NCBI GenBank assembly: GCA_963816795.1 | Contig: CAWFLT010000010.1 | Location: forward strand, 42,561 to 106,560 | Source of the DNA: CAWFLT01 sp963816795 | Lineage (GTDB): Bacteria > Acidobacteriota > Vicinamibacteria > Vicinamibacterales > SCN-69-37 | Direction of reading: 5' to 3' | Length of the DNA stretch: 64,000 nucleotides | Part shown: piece after piece, positions 31,361 through 39,883 of the stretch | Position numbering within the stretch: the stretch's first letter is position 1 | How the letters are laid out: every line of letters begins with the position of its first letter | Position numbers and translations under genes: made by a program | Notes under the pieces: generated by a model | The model's database searches: none | What the model was told of the DNA's origin: nothing | Seen by the model: only the letters and a program-made list of their open reading frames with translations

Positions 31361-32131
31361 ATGACGAAACGGATTCTTGCGGGCGTGATTGCCGTTGGCG
31401 CGGCGGCCGCTTTGGTGCGTGCACATGGCGGCAGCACCGCGAACGACCCGCTTACCGAGCAAGCAGGTCAAGGCAGAGCTGGTGGCGGCTTCACCTCGGC
31501 GCCGTCCGATCCGGCGACACTGCTCTTTCACGAAGCCTGGGCCATGCCGATGGCGCAACCCATGGTGCAGGAGAGCCTCGCGAATCAGTTCCTGACCCTG
31601 CACATCTACGGCAACGCCGACGAAATCCGGAAGACGATGCACCCGACGGAGGGTTACACCTATACGGGTGAAACCACGACGAACTGGGCGATCACGGTGA
31701 GCGACAAGACCAGGCTCTGGGACCTCTCGCGCGATGGACGCATGCGCCTCAAGACACGCAACAGCGGGTACCGCTTCACGCACATCGTGATCAAGACGAG
31801 CGACGGGAAGTACTACGTGTCCGAGGAAGGCAGCGGCGAGTCGACGGCGTGGATCGAAATCGACTACATCCTGAGCAACCTGCGCTGGCGGAACCTGATG
31901 ATGACCGACACGCCGACGAACGCCTCGAACCGGCGCCAACCGAATCCCAAGCGCGTGCCCATCATCCCGACCTCTGTGGGCACGCCGGATCTGACGAAAG
32001 TGGACGAGATCGGCTTCAGCGACCTGATGGCGGGCGGCTGGATTCCGGCGACGACACGCGTGAACTTCTTCGAGGTCTACGGCAAGGCGATCCCGAGGTC
32101 TGACCCCGGTCTGACCCCAACCCCGCGCTGA
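31361..32131 (+). CDS. Secreted protein of unknown function between two palindromic repeats
   Basis: ATG 31361 follows AGGAGGCCTG; 256 residues with a signal peptide (MTKRILAGVIAVGAAAALVRA). The body looks beta-rich (QFLTLHIYGNADEIRKTMHP, THIVIKTSDGKYYVSEEGSG) and ends GFSDLMAGGWIPATTRVNFF. It recalls a carbohydrate- or ligand-binding jelly roll, but no family is certain. The last residues (RSDPGLTPTPR) are encoded by the downstream palindromic repeat. Copies of that repeat border both ends of the gene. Confidence 0.7.
   Translation: MTKRILAGVIAVGAAAALVRAHGGSTANDPLTEQAGQGRAGGGFTSAPSDPATLLFHEAWAMPMAQPMVQESLANQFLTLHIYGNADEIRKTMHPTEGYTYTGETTTNWAITVSDKTRLWDLSRDGRMRLKTRNSGYRFTHIVIKTSDGKYYVSEEGSGESTAWIEIDYILSNLRWRNLMMTDTPTNASNRRQPNPKRVPIIPTSVGTPDLTKVDEIGFSDLMAGGWIPATTRVNFFEVYGKAIPRSDPGLTPTPR
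32097..32118. repeat. GGTCTGACCCC repeat, right border
   Basis: GGTCTGACCCCGGTCTGACCCC overlaps the final codons of the preceding gene. It is the same family as 31319-31343 and nearly identical to 49786-49808. Confidence 0.85.
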
Positions 32132-32252
32132 GAGGCACGTCCGCGCTGCGAGAAAGTCCGCGGACGGCGCGGCATCTTCCACAGTTCGAACGGGCGACGG
32201 CGGTCTGTCCCGCCGCAGGACCGCGGTATGGGAGTTGCTCCCTCATTGATTG

Positions 32253-33182
32253 ATGTTCCGACTCGCAGGCGGTCACACCGTGGCGTTGCGGCCACCCCAG
32301 GCGACTGTGCGCGTGGCAGCGGGGTGGCTCGGACCGGCGCCGTTGGCCGGCCAGGGTCCCAGCGGAAAGTTCGGGCATGCCTTCGGCGCGTCGCTGGGGT
32401 TGCACGCCGCGGTCCTGCTGGCGGTCGTGCTCCTCGCGGGCACATTACGTCCGCAGGAGCCGCCTCCTGCGGCGCCGCTCGTCGTGAGATTGGCGCCCCT
32501 CTATCTTCCGCCGCCGGAAGCGCCAGGGCCGCGAAGCGGCGGCGGTGGAGGCGGAGGCGGCGGCAGCCCGGCGCCGGCCCCACGCAAGCCGTTGGAGATT
32601 CCCAAGCACCGGCCGCCTGATCCTGTGCCGATGGCGTCGGCCACGCCGAAGTCCGATCCGCTTCCGATCCCGATTCTCGACGCGCCGATTCAGACGGACC
32701 TTGCGCGTGTGCTGCAGGCGTCGGGGTCGAGCGCGGTGTCGATCGCGGCGTATGGCGGCGGAGGACGAGGCGGCGGCCTCGGCGAGGGCATCGGCGCCGG
32801 CGTCGGCCCCGGATCCGGCGGCGGCTTCGGCGGTGGATCGGGCGGCGGTTACGGCAGGGGCACCGGACGCGGATTCGGCGACGGCGCGTACCGGCCCGGC
32901 GCCGGCATCAGCAACCCGGTGCTCCTGCGCATGCAGCAGCCGAAGTACACCGGGAATGCCATGCGCGCGAAGGTCCAGGGCATCGTTGAGATCGAGGCCG
33001 TCGTCCTGCCGAACGGGACCGTCGGTGACATCCGCATCGTCAGGTCGCTCGACCGGATCAATGGACTCGACGCGGAAGCCGTCACGGCAGCGCGGGAGTG
33101 GCTGTTCGCGCCAGGGCGGGATGCCGCTGGCCGGCCGGTCCCTGTGTTCGTGACGCTGATTCTGGAATTCCGCATCCACTGA
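32253..33182 (+). CDS. TonB-family energy transducer-like protein
   Basis: A membrane anchor near residues 45-65 (LGLHAAVLLAVVLLAGTL) is followed by a proline/glycine-rich periplasmic linker (GGGGGGGGGSPAPAPRKP, then a long Gly-Arg-Tyr segment). The C-terminal TonB domain reads YTGNAMRAKVQGIVEIEAVV, LPNGTVGDIRIVRSL and AREWLFAPGRDAAGRPVPVF. The usual ExbB/ExbD partners are not in this window. The glycine linker is unusually long and repetitive. The protein probably energises the TonB receptors, or it may be an orphan TonB-like protein. Confidence 0.85.
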   Translation: MFRLAGGHTVALRPPQATVRVAAGWLGPAPLAGQGPSGKFGHAFGASLGLHAAVLLAVVLLAGTLRPQEPPPAAPLVVRLAPLYLPPPEAPGPRSGGGGGGGGGSPAPAPRKPLEIPKHRPPDPVPMASATPKSDPLPIPILDAPIQTDLARVLQASGSSAVSIAAYGGGGRGGGLGEGIGAGVGPGSGGGFGGGSGGGYGRGTGRGFGDGAYRPGAGISNPVLLRMQQPKYTGNAMRAKVQGIVEIEAVVLPNGTVGDIRIVRSLDRINGLDAEAVTAAREWLFAPGRDAAGRPVPVFVTLILEFRIH

Positions 33183-33194
33183 CGGAGGTGCGAC

Positions 33195-34328
33195 ATGTGC
33201 CGGACGTCTCGCAATCGTGTAGCGACAATCGTCGCGGGAGTGGTACTCCTGACTGCGCAGGACGCGCTCGCCGGGCAAGGCTCCGCGCCCGCCAGGACGG
33301 GCCGGCAGGTCTACGAGACGACCTGCATCATGTGTCACGGGCCCGACGGCAAAGCCGGCGTCAATCCGGCGATTGAGAGGCTCGCCAAGCCACCCGACTT
33401 CACCGACTGTGGCTTCGCCAATCGAGAGCCAGATCGCGGGTTTCTGGCCGTCGCGCACAGTGGCGGTCCGGCGCGCGGCTTCTCCCCCCTCATGCTGCCC
33501 TGGGGCGGCACGTATACGGAAGCTGAGCTGGCCGGCGCGGTCGCGTACATCAGAACGTTCTGTTCGGATCAACGATGGCCGCGTGGCGAGTTGAATCTCC
33601 CGCGGCCGTTCGTCACGGCCAAGGCCTTTCCAGAAGACGAAGCCGTCGTGAGCACGTCGTCGCAGTCCGGCAACGTCGTGACCAAGTTCATCTACGAACG
33701 GCGGTTTGGCCCGCTCAACCAGGTGGAGATCATCGTGCCGCTGTCGTCTGTCGAGTCGGCCGGCAAGCACTCGACCGGCATCGGCGATATTGCATTGGAG
33801 TACAAGCGCACGCTCGCGCACAGCCTGGCCCGGGGCAACATCGTCAGCGCCACCGCGGAGTTCGTGCTGCCGAGCGGCGATGAAAGCAAGGAGCTTGGCG
33901 GCGGCACCGCGGTGTTCGAACCGTTCGTCACCTTCGGTCAGATGCTGCCGCGAGACTGGTTCATCCAGGCCCAGGTCGGCGGCGGGATCCCGATGGAAGA
34001 CGGACACGACAACGAGCTGTTCTGGCGTGCGGCGTTCGGAAGGACCTTCGAACAGAGCCGGTTCGGTCGGCTATGGTCACCGATGCTCGAAGTCCTCGCG
34101 GTCCGACCACTGGTGAGCGGGAGCAAGATCGAATGGGATGTGCTCCCGGGTGCCCAGATGACACTGAACGCACGGCAGCACGTCCGGCTCGCCGCCGGGC
34201 TCCGAGTCCCCGTGACCGACGCCGCCGATCGGAAGAAGAGCGTCATGGTCTATCTTCTCTGGGACTGGTACGAAGGCGGGTTCTTTCGGGGTTGGTGGAG
34301 CTATAGGAGTCTGCGCGGCAGTACGTAG
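33195..34328 (+). CDS. Cytochrome c fused to an outer-membrane barrel-like domain
   Basis: ATG 33195 follows GGAGGTGCGAC and a signal peptide. The first ~110 residues are a class I cytochrome c: TTCIMCHGPDGKAG (CxxCH) with a distal Met in SPLMLPWGG. The following ~240 residues look like a transporter-type barrel (FIYERRFGPLNQVEIIVPLS, GDIALEYKRTLAHSLARGN, SATAEFVLPSGDESKELGGG). The last residues (RSLRGST) and the stop codon come from the dispersed 102-bp element. It lies 12 bp after the TonB-like gene. A heme protein tied to an outer-membrane barrel suggests outer-surface electron transfer or cofactor handling; this is inference. Confidence 0.78.
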   Translation: MCRTSRNRVATIVAGVVLLTAQDALAGQGSAPARTGRQVYETTCIMCHGPDGKAGVNPAIERLAKPPDFTDCGFANREPDRGFLAVAHSGGPARGFSPLMLPWGGTYTEAELAGAVAYIRTFCSDQRWPRGELNLPRPFVTAKAFPEDEAVVSTSSQSGNVVTKFIYERRFGPLNQVEIIVPLSSVESAGKHSTGIGDIALEYKRTLAHSLARGNIVSATAEFVLPSGDESKELGGGTAVFEPFVTFGQMLPRDWFIQAQVGGGIPMEDGHDNELFWRAAFGRTFEQSRFGRLWSPMLEVLAVRPLVSGSKIEWDVLPGAQMTLNARQHVRLAAGLRVPVTDAADRKKSVMVYLLWDWYEGGFFRGWWSYRSLRGST

Positions 34329-34404
34329 GGCGGGCCGGGTTGGGGCCCGCCAACTGCACGCGGATTGCAGCCCAATCCGCGCTACGCGTTGGAAAATGCG
34401 TTAG
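34304..34404. repeat. ~102-bp dispersed element, copy 2
   Basis: Nearly identical to 25065-25167. It sits between two convergent genes and supplies the stop codon of each: TAG at 34326-34328 for the cytochrome-barrel gene, and TAA at 34403-34401 on the minus strand for the DHOD-like gene. Confidence 0.92.
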
Positions 34405-35408
34405 CGCACCGGAGGCGGCCGCCAGGTTTGCAGGATCCGAAGATAGTTTCCGCGTTCGAACGCGTCCGGGTTCGGGGTGCGCAGCAGGCTCAGGCTGCCC
34501 TGCGCATGACGCAGCGATTCGTACTCGTGCTCCTCGAGCCAATGCGCCAGCTCGCGCCGGAGGCGCGCAAGGTGGGCGGGGCCGTGTTTCAGGAGCGCGG
34601 CCACCACCTGGACGGCCTGGGCGCCGGCCATGACCGCCTTGAGCGCGTCCATGCTGGTGTGGACGCCGCCGGTCGCGGCGAGCGACGCGCGGATCCGTCC
34701 GTAGAGAATCGCGATCCATCGGACGCGCAGGAGCAGTTCCTCGGACGTCGAGAAGTGCAGCCGCGGCACCGCGAGCAGCATCTCCGGATCGAGATCCGGC
34801 TGGTAGAAGCGATTGAACAGAACGAGGCCGTCCACGCCCTCGTCGTCCAGCGCTCCTGCCAGGTGCGACAGCGACGAGAAGAACGGGGAAATCTTCACCG
34901 CGACGGGAATCGTCACCCGCCGCTTGACGCTGCGGACGATGTCGATCAGGCGTTGCTCTACGTCCGCGGCGCTTTCGCGGGCGTCGGTCGCCACGTGGTA
35001 GAAGTTGAGCTCGATCGCGTCGGCGCCGGCGTCCTGAATCTGACCGGCATAACTCAACCAGCCTTCGGCAGTCGTCCCGTTGAGCGATCCGATGACCGGC
35101 ACGCCGACCGCCGCTTTGACGCGTCGCACCTGCTCCAGGTAGCGATCCGGACCGAGCGCGAAGTCGTCCGGCCGCGGAAAGTACGACAGGGCCTCGGCGG
35201 TGGACTCCTCGTGGACGAGGATGTCGTGCACCAGGCCGAGGTCGTCGCGCGTGATCTGCTCCTCGAACAGCGAGTGCATGACGATCGCGGCGGCGCCCGC
35301 GTCCTCGAGCCGCTTGACGGTGTCGAGGTCGTCGACGAGCGGCGAAGCGCCCGGCATCAAGGGATGCGGCAGCGTGAACCCGAGGTAGCGCGTCGACAGA
35401 TCCATCAT
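34401..35408 (-). CDS. Dihydroorotate dehydrogenase-like flavoprotein
   Basis: The protein is 335 residues: MMDLSTRYLGFTLPHPLMPG (substrate/FMN entry), VIGSLNGTTAEGWLSYAGQI, DAIELNFYHVATD, IPVAVKISPFFSSL (FMN lysine region), LVLFNRFYQPDLD and ATGGVHTSMDALKAVMAGA (phosphate-binding end). It belongs to the DHOD-like family that is often paired with pyruvate-flavodoxin oxidoreductase rather than pyrimidine genes, so true PyrD activity is doubtful. It lies downstream of qhpE on the same strand, 108 bp away. Confidence 0.87.
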   Translation of the reverse strand: MMDLSTRYLGFTLPHPLMPGASPLVDDLDTVKRLEDAGAAAIVMHSLFEEQITRDDLGLVHDILVHEESTAEALSYFPRPDDFALGPDRYLEQVRRVKAAVGVPVIGSLNGTTAEGWLSYAGQIQDAGADAIELNFYHVATDARESAADVEQRLIDIVRSVKRRVTIPVAVKISPFFSSLSHLAGALDDEGVDGLVLFNRFYQPDLDPEMLLAVPRLHFSTSEELLLRVRWIAILYGRIRASLAATGGVHTSMDALKAVMAGAQAVQVVAALLKHGPAHLARLRRELAHWLEEHEYESLRHAQGSLSLLRTPNPDAFERGNYLRILQTWRPPPVR

Positions 35409-35516
35409 CCCGCTCCCGAGAGCAAGAGGCGGACCAAGGACAAGCTCAGCGTCCCGGCGGTCGAGGCGGCCCTCAGACGAGATCGCTGGAATTCCCGCAG
35501 TGCTGACGGCGGAGAA

Positions 35517-36260
35517 TCACGCAGGGCGGCTGATCGGCCTATCGGCTGCGCAGCGATGCGAGTGCCTCGGCGTCAGATCGGCGATCGACTGCAGGCGCGT
35601 GCCCTCGATCGCCAGCGCCACAAGTCCCGTGGCATTCGCGACGGCGAAGCTCTGCCCTTTCACGTTGCGTTCCGGCGAGACACCCGGAATCGGCCGTGGA
35701 TAGCCCGACGCGCGGATGCGAACTTCCCCGTCGGCGGCGGAGACATGGCACACGTCCCGCGCGCAGTCCCAGTCGAGTGCGACCGACACGACCCCGGGGA
35801 GACCGCCCGGCAGCCAGTCGTGCTCGGCGTCCGGCGCGGCGGCAATGACGATTGCGCCCGCGTCGGCCGCCAGGTGAACGGCCCGCTCGAGCGCAGCTCG
35901 GTGACCGTGGTTCGTCGTGCCCAGGCTGAGGTTGATGAGCGTGACATTCTGCGCCGCCGCCCAGGCGATAGCGGCTTCCAGCGCGCGGCCGGTGGACGCG
36001 AGCGATCGATCGAAGACCTTCACGGCGAGGAGATCGGCCTCGGGCGCTTTTTCGTGAATCGCCGCAGCGACGGCCGTCCCGTGTCCGAGCCGATCGACGC
36101 CGTCCCCGGCCAGTCGTCCGTCGTCATCGAACGCGACGGCGCTGGCAAGACGGCCCACGTGAGGATGCGCGGCGTGCACGCCGCTGTCGATCACCGCGAT
36201 CCGGACGCCCCGGCCGGTCCGTCCTGCCAGGGCGCTGAGCGACAGGCTGAGGGCCGTCAT
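35517..36260 (-). CDS. qhpE: QhpE-like subtilisin-type leader peptidase
   Basis: This small S8 protease (247 residues, no signal peptide, no prodomain) has Asp25 in RIAVIDSGVHAAHPH, His60 in DRLGHGTAVAAAIH, the Asn-like region in INLSLGTTNHGH, and Ser204 in KGQSFAVANATG. In the qhp system QhpE removes the leader peptide from the crosslinked QhpC in the cytoplasm before export. Its compact size and place in this operon fit that role. It is separated from qhpF by an inserted VapBC pair; the upstream gap to vapC is 27 bp. Confidence 0.87.
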   Translation of the reverse strand: MTALSLSLSALAGRTGRGVRIAVIDSGVHAAHPHVGRLASAVAFDDDGRLAGDGVDRLGHGTAVAAAIHEKAPEADLLAVKVFDRSLASTGRALEAAIAWAAAQNVTLINLSLGTTNHGHRAALERAVHLAADAGAIVIAAAPDAEHDWLPGGLPGVVSVALDWDCARDVCHVSAADGEVRIRASGYPRPIPGVSPERNVKGQSFAVANATGLVALAIEGTRLQSIADLTPRHSHRCAADRPISRPA

Positions 36261-36287
36261 GCGCGTCGGACCGCACCCATCAGAAGG

Positions 36288-36719
36288 CTACGGGAGAAGC
36301 TCGAGCGCTCGCGAGAGACGAGGACCGATCCGGATGACGCTGAAGTCGCGGCGATCGGTGGTCAGCACTCGATAGACCTGCCGCCGCTCGGCAACCGCGG
36401 CGACCGTGCCGTCCACCAATCCGAGATTGAGGTCTTTGAACTTGGCATCGAGCTCGAGCGCCCGGACGAGATCTGAAGGGAGAGGCAGTTCGTACTCGTA
36501 GCGAGTCCCTGGATCGAAGATCTCGGCGATCAGCTTGCGCATCGCCGCCCGCTGCTTTCTGAGGAAGTAGTCCACTTCGGCGAGGATGAGCGCCGGCACG
36601 ATGACGAGGCTGGCCGAGGCCAAAACGGTCTGGTATTCGGGAAAGCTCGGTTTCAGATCTGGTGCGCGGGCGAGCGCCCGGAGAAGTCCGCCCGTGTCGA
36701 CGACGATGGGCTGACTCAA
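36288..36719 (-). CDS. vapC: PIN-domain toxin, VapC family, inside the qhp operon
   Basis: The protein is 143 residues. PIVVDTGGLLRALA carries the first acidic residue, LILAEVDYFL the second, and LVDGTVAAVAE with TTDRRDFSVIR the last two, giving a complete PIN active site. It overlaps the antitoxin stop by 4 bp. The pair sits between qhpF and qhpE, on the same strand and with close spacing, so it is probably cotranscribed with the amine dehydrogenase maturation genes. Confidence 0.87.
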   Translation of the reverse strand: MSQPIVVDTGGLLRALARAPDLKPSFPEYQTVLASASLVIVPALILAEVDYFLRKQRAAMRKLIAEIFDPGTRYEYELPLPSDLVRALELDAKFKDLNLGLVDGTVAAVAERRQVYRVLTTDRRDFSVIRIGPRLSRALELLP

Positions 36720-36943
36720 CCCTCCAGGTCCCGAAACAGCTCGGACTCGTCTCCCAGCTTCGAGTCCGTGGACTCGAACAGTCCGGTCGAGGGGGGTCGG
36801 CGACCCGAATAGTACCGTGACGCGACGACGCGGAGTCCCTTTCGCACGAGGTCCGAGGCGGAATGGCCTGCCGCGCGCGCCCGCTTCAGCGCGCGGACAT
36901 CCTCTTCAGCCAGGCGAATCGTCGTCGAGACCAGTCGCGCCAT
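36716..36943 (-). CDS. vapB: VapB-type antitoxin (ribbon-helix-helix)
   Basis: From ATG 36943 the protein is MARLVSTTIRLAEEDVRALK, a ribbon-helix-helix DNA-binding start, then SASDLVRKGLRVVASRYYSG and an acidic toxin-binding tail (SKLGDESELFRDLEG); 75 residues. A longer frame from 36994 would overlap the qhpF stop by 4 bp, but its extra residues do not look like a domain. The pair may autoregulate inside the operon. Confidence 0.83.
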   Translation of the reverse strand: MARLVSTTIRLAEEDVRALKRARAAGHSASDLVRKGLRVVASRYYSGRRPPSTGLFESTDSKLGDESELFRDLEG

Positions 36944-36990
36944 ACACTCACCATACAGGAAGCGGCGACCGTGTTCAACTCGCCTGGAAT

Positions 36991-38718
36991 TCATCGGCGC
37001 GTCGCGGACGCCGCCGCCGGCTCGCCAAACAGCCGCGCAAACGCGCCGCCTCGCGCGTGAAGCTCCGCCGGCGTGCCGTCCTCGACGACCCGCGCGCCGT
37101 CGAGGACGAACACCCGCTCGGCGGACCGCACGAGCTCGAGCCGATGCGAGATCAGGATGGTCGTCCGCCCTTGCATGACCCGGCGGTAGCCGTCGATGAT
37201 CTGCCGTTCCGCGACCGGATCGAGCGCGGCACTGGGCTCGTCGAGAATGAGCACGGACGGGTTGGCGACGAAGGCGCGCGCGATCGCGACCCGCTGGCGC
37301 TCGCCGGCCGAGAGGAGCAGCCCGCGGCTGCCGACGATCGTGCGGCGGCCCTCGGGCAGCCCGGCCACGAACGACGCGAGGCCTGCGGCGTCGAGCGCCG
37401 CCGCGATCTCGGGCTCGCCGGCTTCCGGGCGCGCATAGCGGACGTTGTCGTCAATCGTTCCGTGGAACAGCAGCGGCTCCTGTTCTACCGCGTGGACGGC
37501 GCGGCGGAGATCGGCCAGCCGCAACGATTTGAGATCGTGCCCGTCGAGCCGCACGACGCCGGCGTCCGGATCGAGCAGCCGCACCGCGAGATCGGCAATC
37601 GTCGACTTCCCGCTGCCGCTCGATCCGACGAGCGCGACCGTGGTGCCCGGCTTCGCGCGGAAGCTGACCTGATCGAGGACCGGCCCGCGCCCATGCGACA
37701 GCGACACCGACTCGAACTCGACCTCGCCGCGGACCGATGCCGGAAAGAACGCGTCGGGCCGTTCGATGACGTCCGGCGTCGCGTCCAGCAGCGCGGCGAC
37801 CCGCCGCCACGAGACGCGCGCGGTCGCGAACGCGCTGTAAAGCCCCATCAGCGCCTGCATCGGCGCGACCACGCGGCCCTGATACGCCATGAACGCGGCG
37901 AGGGTGCCGAGCGTCAGGGTGCCCTCCACCACGCGCCAGCCGCCGTAGAAGAAGACGGCCGCGGTCCCCGCACCGATCACGAGCGAGGGCAGGCCGCCCG
38001 CCAGATAATGCGTCCGCTGCAGCCCCATCAGCGTGGCGATGAAGGCGTCGTTCAGCCGGCTGAAGCGCGTCACTTCGCGGCGCTCCGCGCCGGCCGTCAC
38101 CACCGTCCGCATCCCCTGCAGGGTGTCGATCAGGAAGCTGCCCAGGTCGGCACTGCGCTCACGAAGCGCCATCGTCTTCGACTCGATCCGCCGGCGGTAC
38201 AGCACGAGCGCCCACGCCGCCGGCGGCAGCGCCGCGGCGCCGACGAGACAGAGCCGCCAGTCGAGCCACACGAGCATCGCGAGACTGCCGGCCAGGAACA
38301 GGACGTTGCCGAACCACGCCAGCGCCATCTCCGCGACGATGCGCTGGATCTCGCCGATGTCGTTGTTGATCCGCGAGACGATGTCGCCGAGGCGCATCGA
38401 CGCATAGAAGCGCGGCGACAAGCGCTGGAGGTGCTCGTAGAGGTCGCGCCGCATGTCGAACAGAATCTCGGCCGACACGCGCGCGTAGCGGAGACCGCTC
38501 ACGACGCTCAGCACGAAGCCGGCCGCGCCGGCGGCAAGAAACAGCGCGACCGTCATGCGAAGCGCTGCCGGGTTGCGCGCCATCAGCGCGTCGTCCACGA
38601 GGATCTTCGTGAGGTACGGCAGAAAGAGGGACAGCGCGGTGCTGATCAGGCTGATGGCGACGATGGCCGCGAGACGGCGGCGATAGGGGAGGATGTACCG
38701 GAACGCCCGTCGGTCCAC
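36991..38718 (-). CDS. qhpF: QhpF-like ABC exporter (membrane-ATPase fusion)
   Basis: The protein is 575 residues. The N-terminal half is a six-helix type I exporter domain (YILPYRRRLAAIVAISLIST, LRYARVSAEILFDMRRDLYE, MRLGDIVSRINNDIGEIQRI). The ATPase has Walker A VALVGSSGSGKST, Q-loop AVEQEPLLFHGTIDDNVRYA, signature LLLSAGERQRVAIARA, Walker B SVLILDEPSAALD and the H-loop TILISHRLELV. It lacks an N-terminal C39 peptidase domain, which fits a system where the separate protease QhpE removes the leader. In qhp operons this exporter moves the modified gamma subunit to the periplasm. Confidence 0.9.
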   Translation of the reverse strand: MDRRAFRYILPYRRRLAAIVAISLISTALSLFLPYLTKILVDDALMARNPAALRMTVALFLAAGAAGFVLSVVSGLRYARVSAEILFDMRRDLYEHLQRLSPRFYASMRLGDIVSRINNDIGEIQRIVAEMALAWFGNVLFLAGSLAMLVWLDWRLCLVGAAALPPAAWALVLYRRRIESKTMALRERSADLGSFLIDTLQGMRTVVTAGAERREVTRFSRLNDAFIATLMGLQRTHYLAGGLPSLVIGAGTAAVFFYGGWRVVEGTLTLGTLAAFMAYQGRVVAPMQALMGLYSAFATARVSWRRVAALLDATPDVIERPDAFFPASVRGEVEFESVSLSHGRGPVLDQVSFRAKPGTTVALVGSSGSGKSTIADLAVRLLDPDAGVVRLDGHDLKSLRLADLRRAVHAVEQEPLLFHGTIDDNVRYARPEAGEPEIAAALDAAGLASFVAGLPEGRRTIVGSRGLLLSAGERQRVAIARAFVANPSVLILDEPSAALDPVAERQIIDGYRRVMQGRTTILISHRLELVRSAERVFVLDGARVVEDGTPAELHARGGAFARLFGEPAAASATRR

Positions 38719-38728
38719 GGGCTGACCC

Positions 38729-39872
38729 TCAGCGTCCGTCCGCAGTGGGGCGGGAGGGCGGCACGAGCGTGAACCCGGTCATGTCGCCGTCGAGCGTGAT
38801 CGTCCGCAGGAGCTTGAAGCTCGCGGCGTCGTGCAGATCGATCGTGTTGCCGGCGGTGTGGATGTAGAGCACGTTGCCGTTGCTGCTGACGCGCAGGCCC
38901 ATGCGCGGCCGGCCGCGGAACGGCGTGCGCGCCGTGACACGGTAACTCTGCAGGTCGAACGTCCACAGCTCGTACTCTTCGATGGTCTGCAGCAGCCCGT
39001 AGCCGCGCTTGCGATCGGGCGACACCGCGAAGCCAAGACCGCGCGAGGGGCCGATCGGGTGGAAGTCGATCTTCTTCGCGGCCAGCTCGATGCGGCCGAT
39101 CCCCATGATCCGCCGGTTCTGCAGCGGATCCTGCATCGTGAAGAAGCCGGTAAAGAACCCGGGGACGTCGCTCATCGGATTCAGGCCGCCGATCGAGACG
39201 ACGCCGGCGCCAGGCTCGACCGGGCGCGACACTTCCCAGCGGTCCACCTCGGTGAACGTCGCGGTCTCGTAGATCAGGATGTCCTCGCCGAACATGTACA
39301 TCAGCTTGCCGTCCGGCGAGAACAGCACGCCCACGCCCTTCGCGCTCTTCGCCCTTCGGCCAGGGAATCGTCCGCGTGATCTTCTTCTCCGCCAGGTCGT
39401 ACTGCACGAGCGTCGGCGGCCCGATGACCCAGCGGTCGGCCTCCAGGGTGTACTTCTTGATCGTGAGGATCAGGTACTTGTCCTGCGGATCGGGCCGCAG
39501 TCCCCAGATGCGCGTCTTCGACTTGCCCTCGGTCAGCGTGAACGTCCCGAGCGACGTCCCCTTCAGCCGGTCGAAGATCTCGACCTTCTCGAACGTCGCG
39601 TCGCGGACGTAGAGGCGCGACCAGTCGTCCGACAGCGTCATCCCGACCGGGATGCCGATGCCGACCGGAATCTCGCGCGTGACCTTCTCGGTCGCTTCGT
39701 CCAGGACGGCGATGGTCCCTTTGTAGGTGCTGACGTAGATCGTGCCCTTGCCGGCAACCGCCGGTGGGGGCGACGAACGGGCCTGTTGGCCCGCCACCAT
39801 CGGCGCGGCGACCGCCATCAGGACGGCGACGAGCGGCAGGAGCGAAGTCCGCCTCGCCGGCGGCGTGAGCAT
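38729..39872 (-). CDS. qhpB: QhpB, amine dehydrogenase beta-propeller subunit, one frameshift
   Basis: ATG 39872 opens a signal peptide (SLLPLVAVLMAVAAPMVAG). A seven-bladed propeller follows: KGTIYVSTYKGTIAVLDEAT, DDWSRLYVRDATFEKVEIFD, TRIWGLRPDPQDKYLILTIK; after a frameshift near 39340 GVLFSPDGKLMYMFGEDILI, GLGFAVSPDRKRGYGLLQTI and TLDGDMTGFTLVPP. About 380 residues including the signal. In quinohemoprotein amine dehydrogenase this subunit closes one side of the active site over the gamma subunit. It starts 11 bp after qhpC. Confidence 0.87.
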
Positions 39873-39883
39873 CACGGTCTGTC

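Noticed and set aside
34365..36476. A 703-codon plus-strand open frame over the DHOD-like and qhpE genes
   Set aside because: Arg/His/Asp-rich composition typical of the antisense of GC-rich genes; the minus-strand proteins show clear families.
36817..38772. A 651-codon plus-strand open frame over qhpF
   Set aside because: Antisense shadow of an ABC exporter with intact motifs.
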